Below the pieces are notes generated by a model that saw nothing but the letters and a program-made list of their open reading frames with translations, had not been told where the DNA came from and did no database searches. This document shows, in pieces, positions 7,878 through 14,079 of a DNA stretch of 15,558 nucleotides. The stretch comes from Chloroflexota bacterium (GTDB lineage: Bacteria > Chloroflexota > Anaerolineae > Promineifilales > Promineifilaceae). Made by a program: the position numbers and the translations under genes. The stretch spans positions 1-15,558 of the forward strand of contig JAJRTP010000727.1 in NCBI GenBank assembly GCA_024278255.1, given 5' to 3'. Every line of letters begins with the position of its first letter. The stretch's first letter is position 1.

Positions 7878-8572
7878 GCAAATCCAAACAAATCCAGCAA
7901 AGCAAAATGGGCCGGCGGTGGGTGCGTTTCTGGATGCAGTTTGCCGGATATGGGGCCGGCGGCCGTTTGGCAATGCGTCTGGCTGCCTGGTTTGCCCCGC
8001 CGCACAAAGACCAGGTGCAATTGGCCCGGCTGAACAAAAGCGGGTTCATCGCCCCTTCTGCCACTATTTACCATGCCCAGTTCCAACCGGGGAAAAACGT
8101 CTACATTGGGGATCGGGTTGTCATTTACCAGGCGCGGGCTGGCGGGCCGGTGCAGATGGGCGACCGGGTAGCTCTGCTGCGAGACAGTATCATCGAGACA
8201 GGCAGTGGCGGCAGCGTGAACATGGGCGACGACGTCTACATTCATCCCCGCTGCCAGATGAACGCTTACTTGACTTCTATTACGATTGGCCGGGGGGTGA
8301 TGGTGGCGGCCAACTGCGTGTTTTACCCGCACAATCACAGCATCGCTGCCGGGCAGCCCATCCGGGAACAGCCGTTGGAAACCAAAGGGCCGATTGTGAT
8401 TGGGGAAAATGCCTGGCTGGGTACGGGTGTTGTCGTATTGGGCGGTGTTACTATTGGCGCCGGGGCAGTCATTGGCGCCGGGGCGGTGGTGACTGGTGAT
8501 ATTCCGGCCAACGGGATTGCTATTGGCAGTCCGGCCAAAGTGGTGAAGATGCGCGAGAACGTAAAAACGTGA
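7874..8572 (+). CDS. Left-handed beta-helix acyltransferase (WbbJ/Xat-like)
   Basis: The 232-residue protein is a hexapeptide-repeat acyltransferase, likely O- or N-acetylating a sugar of the exported glycan using acetyl-CoA. Residues 74-215 show the isoleucine-glycine hexad pattern (YIGDRV, VQMGDRV, VNMGDDV, ITIGRGV, IVIGENAWLGTGVVV, VTIGAGAVIGAGAVV). H153 or H155 in YPHNHSI is the likely catalytic base, and the chain ends with the usual IGSPAKVVK. The GTG at 7874 overlaps the previous stop (GTGA) and is favoured by coupling. An ATG at 7907 would remove 11 residues and is also possible. An 18-base unit (8453-8470 and 8471-8488) is tandemly duplicated and encodes IGAGAV twice, a recent expansion of one helical turn. 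Confidence 0.9.
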   Translation: MSKSKQIQQSKMGRRWVRFWMQFAGYGAGGRLAMRLAAWFAPPHKDQVQLARLNKSGFIAPSATIYHAQFQPGKNVYIGDRVVIYQARAGGPVQMGDRVALLRDSIIETGSGGSVNMGDDVYIHPRCQMNAYLTSITIGRGVMVAANCVFYPHNHSIAAGQPIREQPLETKGPIVIGENAWLGTGVVVLGGVTIGAGAVIGAGAVVTGDIPANGIAIGSPAKVVKMRENVKT

Positions 8573-10290
8573 TGCGTGGAAGCGTGATGCGCGATTTTTT
8601 ATGTTCGAGAAAGCGTGGGTTGTGGTTGTTTTTGACGGGCATGGGTTTGCTGTTGGGGGTGGCGTGGACGCAGCTTGAGGGGGATACGGGGCTGAAAAAG
8701 TCGCGGGAGGCGCTGCGGAAGCAAATTTACCAGTGGGGTGTTTTTGATCGGACATTGACGACCCGAAATTCGTATAGCGATGCGGAGAAATATAGCGCGG
8801 GTTGGCTGGAAGCGACGTTTACCGGGCCGGGCGGGCAAATGTATACGGTTCCCGGCTTCTGGGATGGCGAGGATGTGTGGTGGATTCGCTTTGCGCCGCC
8901 GCAGCCGGGTGTGTGGACGTACACCGTTGCTTCGTCTGATGAGGAGATGGCTGGACGATATGGCCGTTTCACGGCCATCACGCCTCCTCCTGCCCTCGTG
9001 GAACGCAATCCTAACTATCGCGGCTTTTTGCAGGTGAGTGATAACGGCCGTTATCTGACCTATGCCGACGGGACGCCATTTTTCTGGTTGGGGGGCACAG
9101 CCTGGCGGGCCAATCTCAGCCGCATGGGATTTGCGGCGCAGCCAGATGACATGGGGCCGAATGTGGCGGAATTTCCCCATTACGTGGCTGACCGGCGGCA
9201 CAAAGGGTTTACGGCCGTGCATATTCGCGCCGGGTATCCCACAGAACCAGAAGCTGTGAACGAAGGCGGCTCCACGTTCCGCCGCCGGTACGAGGTTATT
9301 AACCCGGAAAATTTCCAATGGCTGGACAGGCGGATTCAGTACGTGGCCGAGCAGGGCATGGTTCCGGTGATTACCGGCCAATGGTACATGGGTGTGGCCG
9401 ATATGCCTCCGGCCGATTTGCAGCGTTACTGGAAATATCTGATTGCGCGTTACCAGGCGTACAACGTCATCTGGATTGTGACGGGTGAGTATGGCTTTCT
9501 GGACGATTTGGCAAAGGTGGAGCAGTTGGGGGCGTATGTGAAGCGGATTGACGCGCTGGATCACATAACGGCCGTGCATCCCACCCCCAATGACCCGTTT
9601 TTTGCCTACAGCAGCGCCGAACATTTTGCCGATGCGCCCTGGCTGGACATTCACGTGCAGCAAACGTGGGATCAAGCGGCAACCCGCGCGGCCATGGCAG
9701 CGGATTACGGCCGTGAACCGGCGATGCCCTCTATCAACATCGAAGCCGGTTATGACGGCCTGTGGGGCTGGAATCGGGAAATGACGCGGCAGGACGCCTG
9801 GACGGTTTACCTGAGCGGCGGAGCCGGTTACAGTTATGGAGCCAACGGCATTTTTAACTGGAATGACGGCTGCTGCGACGAAGAAGAATACAATCCGCCC
9901 CGCTGGTATGACGTGCTGGATGCACCTTCAGCCAATGATATGCGCCATCTGGCAGATTTCTTTGCCGAGACGGCCTGGTGGGAAATGTCACCGGATGATG
10001 ATCTGGTAAGTGAAGGGTATGCGCTGGCCAATCCGGGGGAAGAATATATTGTTTACCTGCCGCCAACGGCCGTGGGCCAGGCGCATTTTCAGGATTGGCC
10101 TAAACCGTTTGTTTCTCGTGGCGACTTTGTTACCATAGACCTTTCTGGAACGGTGGGCGCCTTTAATGCGGCCTGGTTTAATCCCAGAACCGGCGAATGG
10201 ATGGCAGAGACAATCGTGGCCGGGGGAACAGAGCAAACGATACCACTCCCCATAGAACGAGATGCGGTGCTGCGATTATGGCGGGATTAA
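8569..10290 (+). CDS. Membrane-anchored DUF5060/DUF4038 (apiosidase-like) glycoside hydrolase
   Basis: The 573-residue protein has an N-terminal signal or anchor (SRKR followed by GLWLFLTGMGLLLGVAW, about 13-33), so the rest should lie outside the cytoplasm. Residues 52-137 match a DUF5060 beta domain (QWGVFDRTL, then DVWWIRFAPPQPGVWTY). Residues 145-430 are a DUF4038 TIM barrel (RGFLQVSDNGRYLTYADGTP, then FFWLGGTAW). IVTGEYGF (E307) and INIEAGYDG (E392) are the likely acid/base and nucleophile. The last 110 residues resemble the putative collagen-binding domain that usually follows (EYIVYLP, then FNAAWFNPRTGEW). DUF4038 members include rhamnogalacturonan-II apiosidases, but the linkage here is unknown. 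The GTG at 8569 overlaps the previous stop; ATG 8572 or 8587 (with GGA six bases ahead) are equally reasonable. In this locus it may trim or release the locus's own glycan. Confidence 0.88.
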   Translation: MMRGSVMRDFLCSRKRGLWLFLTGMGLLLGVAWTQLEGDTGLKKSREALRKQIYQWGVFDRTLTTRNSYSDAEKYSAGWLEATFTGPGGQMYTVPGFWDGEDVWWIRFAPPQPGVWTYTVASSDEEMAGRYGRFTAITPPPALVERNPNYRGFLQVSDNGRYLTYADGTPFFWLGGTAWRANLSRMGFAAQPDDMGPNVAEFPHYVADRRHKGFTAVHIRAGYPTEPEAVNEGGSTFRRRYEVINPENFQWLDRRIQYVAEQGMVPVITGQWYMGVADMPPADLQRYWKYLIARYQAYNVIWIVTGEYGFLDDLAKVEQLGAYVKRIDALDHITAVHPTPNDPFFAYSSAEHFADAPWLDIHVQQTWDQAATRAAMAADYGREPAMPSINIEAGYDGLWGWNREMTRQDAWTVYLSGGAGYSYGANGIFNWNDGCCDEEEYNPPRWYDVLDAPSANDMRHLADFFAETAWWEMSPDDDLVSEGYALANPGEEYIVYLPPTAVGQAHFQDWPKPFVSRGDFVTIDLSGTVGAFNAAWFNPRTGEWMAETIVAGGTEQTIPLPIERDAVLRLWRD

Positions 10291-10312
10291 AAACGGACGT
10301 CACGAGGTGGTC

Positions 10313-10352
10313 TTGACATTTTCCTACAATATATTTTCTCACAGCATATAAC
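10313..10352 (+). promoter_or_regulatory. Possible promoter for the GT4 and CDP-sugar genes
   Basis: The 68-base spacer after the hydrolase gene is AT-rich and holds a consensus TTGACA at 10313-10318. No good -10 box lies 16-18 bases downstream. TACAAT (10325-10330) and TATATT (10330-10335) are too close and TATAAC (10347-10352) is too far. The spacer is the largest break between wzt and rfbF, so a start of transcription here is plausible but weakly supported. Confidence 0.25.
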
Positions 10353-10358
10353 ACTTTT

Positions 10359-11531
10359 ATGAAAGTAGCCTTCATCACACCATTTGATCTTACGCAAGCA
10401 ATGACTCAGGCTAAACGGTGGAAGAATCCGTTTTTGGTCAGTTATTTTAGCGCCAAAGCCGTTCAGGAAGACCCGTCGTTTCATGTTTCTTATATCCATC
10501 CAATTACCCGGCGCAGGTATGAACTGCCCTTTAGCTACAAACGAAAGATTTGCCAGAAACTGAGTGACCAGCGTTATTTGTCGTCTCGTGAGCCGCTGCT
10601 TTTGCAGGATTACGGCCGTCAGGTGGCCCGGCAAATTGCGGCTATCAAACCGGATGTGGTTTTTGCTTCCGGCACCGTGGCTACGGCGTATCTGGATTGT
10701 GAGCCGCCGATTCTATCCTGGTCTGATGCTACTTTTGCCGGCATGTTAGATTTTTACCCCTATTTTTCCAATTTGTGCCGCCAATCTATCCGCCACGGCC
10801 ATGCGGCTGAACAAGCGGCGCTGGATCGTTCCCGGACGATTCTTTATACGTCGGATTGGGCTGCGCAGACGGCCGTAGACAGCTACCACATTGATCCCGC
10901 CCGCATCCACATTGTGCCCAGAGGGGCAGCCATTGAACGGGAACCGACGCTGGCGGAAGTGAAAGAGATGATTGGGCAACGGCCGTCTGACCAATGCCGC
11001 CTTTTGTTTATCGGGCAGGATTGGTACAGAAAGGGAGGGGATACGGCCGTAGCCCTCACCCAGGCGCTGAACAAAATGGGACTGCCCACCAAGTTAACAG
11101 TTGTGGGTCAACCCGCCCATCAGAACGGGTCGTCGCCATCACCTGTCGAGTGGGTTGATTTTATCAGCAAGTCCAGCCAGGCAGGTCGGGAAATGATGAA
11201 TCGGCTGATGGCCGAAGCCCACTTTTTGCTTTTGCCCAGCCGGGCTGAGACGTTTGGCATTGTGGTTTGTGAAGCCAGCGCCTTTGGTGTGCCTGCCATC
11301 ACTTCAGATGTAGGCGGCTTTCCTTCTGTGGTCAACGATAATGTGAATGGCAAGACGTTTTCTTTTGCGGACGGGGTGGCGCAAGCGGCGGCGTATATGG
11401 CTGATTTGATGGCAGATTACGGCCGTTACCAGGAATTGGCTTTGTCCTCTTACGGCGAATATCAGGCGCGTTTGAATTGGCGAGTCGTGGGGCAGCAGTT
11501 GAGACAGTACATTAAAAATACGGTAGGATAA
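10359..11531 (+). CDS. GT4-family glycosyltransferase
   Basis: The 390-residue GT-B enzyme would transfer a sugar from a nucleotide donor to the growing lipid-linked glycan at the inner face of the membrane. The N-terminal domain starts directly at KVAFITPFDLTQAM. The C-terminal domain shows GQDWYRKGGDTAV (219-231, the donor-phosphate loop) and ETFGIVVCE (E297 to E305, the E-x7-E pattern of retaining GT4 enzymes), followed by AFGVPAITSDVGGFP and a C-terminal helix. Donor and acceptor cannot be read from the sequence. The gene sits immediately before the CDP-sugar genes, so a CDP-derived deoxysugar donor is a reasonable guess only. The ribosome-binding site is poor. Confidence 0.9.
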   Translation: MKVAFITPFDLTQAMTQAKRWKNPFLVSYFSAKAVQEDPSFHVSYIHPITRRRYELPFSYKRKICQKLSDQRYLSSREPLLLQDYGRQVARQIAAIKPDVVFASGTVATAYLDCEPPILSWSDATFAGMLDFYPYFSNLCRQSIRHGHAAEQAALDRSRTILYTSDWAAQTAVDSYHIDPARIHIVPRGAAIEREPTLAEVKEMIGQRPSDQCRLLFIGQDWYRKGGDTAVALTQALNKMGLPTKLTVVGQPAHQNGSSPSPVEWVDFISKSSQAGREMMNRLMAEAHFLLLPSRAETFGIVVCEASAFGVPAITSDVGGFPSVVNDNVNGKTFSFADGVAQAAAYMADLMADYGRYQELALSSYGEYQARLNWRVVGQQLRQYIKNTVG

Positions 11532-11538
11532 ATTTATT

Positions 11539-12315
11539 ATGAAGGTAGTCATTTTGGCCGGTGGTTACGGCACACGTATCAGCGAAGAAACCGGCATCCG
11601 GCCCAAACCGATGGTGGAAATTGGCGGCAAACCTATTTTATGGCACATTATGAAAATTTATTCGGCTTACGGGTTGAATGATTTTGTCATTTGCTGCGGC
11701 TACAAAGGGTACGTCATCAAGGAATACTTTGCCAACTATTTTTTGCATATGTCTGACGTCACTTTTGACATGGCCCGGAATGAGATGGAAGTGCATCAGA
11801 ATAAGGCAGAACCGTGGCGGGTGACACTGGTAGATACGGGCCTCTCGACAATGACCGGCGGCCGTCTCAAGCGGGTGCAAAAATATATTGGTGATGAGAC
11901 ATTTTGCCTGACGTATGGGGACGGGGTGGGCAATGTGGATATTGAGGCGTTGCTTGCGTTTCATTATCGGGAAAAAGGGCTGGCGACGTTAACGGCCGTG
12001 CAGCCTCCCGGCCGTTTTGGCACGTTTAATCTGGCTGAAGGGCAGAACAAAGTGCCCTACTTCCGGGAAAAACCGCAAGGAGATGGCGCCTGGATCAGCG
12101 GCGGCTTCTTTGTCGTTGAGCCGGAGATATTTGATTATATTGTGGGGGATGATACCGTCTGGGAGCAGGAACCGCTGCAACGCTTGGCCCAGGAAGAACG
12201 GCTGGCCGCTTACCGCCATTATGGCTATTGGCAGCCGATGGACACGCTGCGCGACAAGAAAGTGTTGGAGCAGTTGTGGGCCGCAGAAGATACCCCCTGG
12301 AAGGTTTGGCAATGA
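11539..12315 (+). CDS. rfbF: Glucose-1-phosphate cytidylyltransferase
   Basis: The 258-residue enzyme makes CDP-glucose from CTP and glucose 1-phosphate. The start MKVVILAGGYGTRISEETG contains the nucleotide-binding GGYGTR (8-13), followed by RPKPMVEIGGKPILWHIM, typical of RfbF/DdhA/AscA rather than of the related glucose-1-phosphate thymidylyltransferases. LTYGDGVGNVDI, GRFGTFNL and PYFREKP are further family blocks, and the length matches the usual 256-257. It overlaps rfbG by four bases (ATGA, 12312-12315), fitting the strict pairing of the two reactions in known O-antigen loci. Confidence 0.95.
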   Translation: MKVVILAGGYGTRISEETGIRPKPMVEIGGKPILWHIMKIYSAYGLNDFVICCGYKGYVIKEYFANYFLHMSDVTFDMARNEMEVHQNKAEPWRVTLVDTGLSTMTGGRLKRVQKYIGDETFCLTYGDGVGNVDIEALLAFHYREKGLATLTAVQPPGRFGTFNLAEGQNKVPYFREKPQGDGAWISGGFFVVEPEIFDYIVGDDTVWEQEPLQRLAQEERLAAYRHYGYWQPMDTLRDKKVLEQLWAAEDTPWKVWQ

Positions 12316-13370
12316 TAAACCGCAACGTATTTTGGCAAGATAAAACTGTACTCGTCACCGGGCATACCGGGTTCAAGGGAAGCTGGCTGTCTCTGTGGCT
12401 GCAACAGTTGGGGGCTAACGTTGTCGGCTACGCTTTGGAACCGCCCACAGACCCCAGCTTGTTTGAGATGGCGCGGGTGGCGCAGAGGATGACCTCTGTC
12501 ATTGGCGACGTGCGCGATCTGGCCGCTTTTCAGGCGGTATTTCAGACATATCAACCTGAAATTGTCATTCACATGGCCGCCCAGCCCCTCGTGCGCGAAT
12601 CGTATAAAGATCCGCTTCTTACGCTGTCTACCAATATCATGGGCACGGCGCATATGCTGGAAGCGGCCCGCCAGACGGACAGTGTACGGGTGGTGGTCAG
12701 CATTACCAGCGATAAATGTTATGAGAATAAGGAATGGGTCTGGGGCTACCGGGAAGCGGACCGATTAGGCGGCCATGACCCTTATTCGGCCAGCAAGGCG
12801 GGCGCGGAACTGGTTATTTCTACGTACCGCGATTCGTTTATGGCGGATGCCGGTGTTGCTCTGGCCAGCACGCGGGCGGGGAATGTAATTGGCGGCGGTG
12901 ACTGGGCCAAAGACCGGCTGGTACCGGATATTATGCGCTCGGTGATGGACGGCCGTCCCGTTATCATTCGTAACCCCCAGGCTACCCGCCCCTGGCAGCA
13001 CGTGTTGGAGCCGCTCAACGGCTACTTGATGGTGGCGGAACATTTGTGGGAACACGGCCGTGCCTACGCCGAAGCCTGGAACTTTGGCCCCAACGATGAC
13101 GACGTAAAACCCGTCTCCTGGATATGTGACTACATTACGGAAATGTGGGGCGGCGGGGCTGCCTGGCAGTTAGATGGCGACGACCATCCTCACGAAAACA
13201 CCCTGCTCAAGCTGGACTGTTCCAAAGCCAAAGCCCGCCTCGGTTGGCAGCCCAGACTGAACTTGGCTGAAGCGCTTACCTGGATTGTAGAATGGTATCA
13301 GGCGTACCAGCGCGACGCAGATATGCGCGCCATCACCGAAACTCAAATCCGCCAGTTTGCTGAAAAGTAA
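12312..13370 (+). CDS. rfbG: CDP-glucose 4,6-dehydratase
   Basis: The 352-residue extended short-chain dehydrogenase converts CDP-glucose into CDP-4-dehydro-6-deoxyglucose with bound NAD. It shows GHTGFKG (17-23, cofactor loop), TSDKCYENKEW (132-142), the catalytic YSASK (Tyr158, Lys162) and RAGNVIGGGDWAKDRLVPD, all characteristic of RfbG/DdhB. Usual family length is about 357. The frame is open back to an ATG at 12228, but that start would lie inside rfbF and add 28 residues that resemble no dehydratase. The ATG at 12312 overlaps the rfbF stop and starts exactly where the family begins. Confidence 0.95.
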   Translation: MINRNVFWQDKTVLVTGHTGFKGSWLSLWLQQLGANVVGYALEPPTDPSLFEMARVAQRMTSVIGDVRDLAAFQAVFQTYQPEIVIHMAAQPLVRESYKDPLLTLSTNIMGTAHMLEAARQTDSVRVVVSITSDKCYENKEWVWGYREADRLGGHDPYSASKAGAELVISTYRDSFMADAGVALASTRAGNVIGGGDWAKDRLVPDIMRSVMDGRPVIIRNPQATRPWQHVLEPLNGYLMVAEHLWEHGRAYAEAWNFGPNDDDVKPVSWICDYITEMWGGGAAWQLDGDDHPHENTLLKLDCSKAKARLGWQPRLNLAEALTWIVEWYQAYQRDADMRAITETQIRQFAEK

Positions 13371-13395
13371 TTACAGTAGTGCCCAATCACCACTC

Positions 13396-13401
13396 AGGAG
13401 G
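13396..13401 (+). promoter_or_regulatory. Strong Shine-Dalgarno site that fixes the epimerase start
   Basis: A perfect AGGAGG lies nine bases before the ATG at 13411. It is the best ribosome-binding site among the genes of the locus and decides between that ATG and an in-frame upstream ATG at 13357, which would overlap rfbG. Confidence 0.85.
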
Positions 13402-13410
13402 CCACAACCC

Positions 13411-13995
13411 ATGAAATTTACCGAAACGAAATTAACGGGCGCGTATATCGTGGAACTGGAACCGATCCGGGACAATCGCGGCTTCTTTTCGCGGGTGATT
13501 TGCCGCCACGAATTTGAGGAATTGGGTCTGACGACCGATTTTGTGCAGGCCAACCTCACATTCAGCAATCAAAAAGGCACGCTGCGGGGGATGCACTACC
13601 AGATTGTGCCGCATAAGGAGGTCAAGCTGGTGCGCTGTACCCGCGGCGCTATTTATGATGTGATTGTAGATATGCGCCCCGATTCGCCCACGTATTTGCA
13701 ATGGCTGGCGTTGGAGCTTACGGCCGATAACCGGCGTATGATCTACATTCCCGGCGAATTTGCTCACGGTTACATGACGCTGCGGGATGAGACAGAGGTG
13801 TTTTACGAAGTGGCCCAATTTTACGCGCCGGAATATGAGCGCGGTTTTCGCTGGAATGATCCGGCGGTGAATATCGAATGGCCGGAGGCAGACCGCCTGG
13901 TTATGTCCGACAAGGATCGGGCCTGGCCGAATTTTGTGCCGGAATCTGTGGGCCGCTGGAATGGTGGTCAGGCCGCAGTGGAGACAGTACGGTAG
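13411..13995 (+). CDS. RmlC-type NDP-4-dehydro-6-deoxyhexose 3,5-epimerase
   Basis: The 194-residue cupin is of the dTDP-4-dehydrorhamnose 3,5-epimerase family. RGMHYQ carries the catalytic His62, FYEV the catalytic Tyr132, and FAHGYMTL His119. RDNRGFF (20-26) and DKDRAWP near the end are also conserved. The family acts on dTDP-4-dehydro-6-deoxyglucose. Here no dTDP-sugar genes are present and the gene directly follows rfbF and rfbG, so the substrate is probably the CDP equivalent, giving a CDP-6-deoxy-L-hexulose type product. Whether it inverts C3, C5 or both cannot be told. It contains no exact copy of the locus-wide ACGGCCGT octamer, only a one-base variant (ACGGCCGA, about 13722). Confidence 0.88.
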   Translation: MKFTETKLTGAYIVELEPIRDNRGFFSRVICRHEFEELGLTTDFVQANLTFSNQKGTLRGMHYQIVPHKEVKLVRCTRGAIYDVIVDMRPDSPTYLQWLALELTADNRRMIYIPGEFAHGYMTLRDETEVFYEVAQFYAPEYERGFRWNDPAVNIEWPEADRLVMSDKDRAWPNFVPESVGRWNGGQAAVETVR

Positions 13996-13999
13996 TGTG

Positions 14000-14066
14000 G
14001 TAGTGCCAGGCACGGGACAGGCACATCCGGTCTGCCAAGATCGTTTTGTCCCGTGCCTGGCACTAC
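14000..14066. repeat. 20-bp perfect inverted repeat, REP/MITE-like hairpin
   Basis: The 20-base arm GTAGTGCCAGGCACGGGACA (14000-14019) has an exact reverse complement at 14047-14066, separated by 27 bases. Each arm holds the smaller palindrome GTGCC-A-GGCAC (or its complement). The loop itself has a short ggca/tgcc pair. It fills most of the spacer between the epimerase and the SAF oxidoreductase. No T-run follows, so a terminator is unlikely. A repeated extragenic palindrome or a short non-autonomous mobile element fits better. Confidence 0.7.
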
Positions 14067-14079
14067 AGATGATGTCCAA

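Noticed and set aside
8599..9675. 358-codon open frame on the minus strand
   Set aside because: It is fully antisense to the DUF4038 hydrolase, whose catalytic motifs are intact. The translation is Arg/His/Pro rich with no recognisable family.
12228..12311. N-terminal extension of rfbG
   Set aside because: It lies inside rfbF. The ATGA overlap at 12312 and the family N-terminus favour the shorter form.
14053..14079. GTG start of the SAF oxidoreductase
   Set aside because: It falls within the right arm of the 20-bp inverted repeat, so those codons are probably untranslated repeat DNA. ATG 14080 is preferred.
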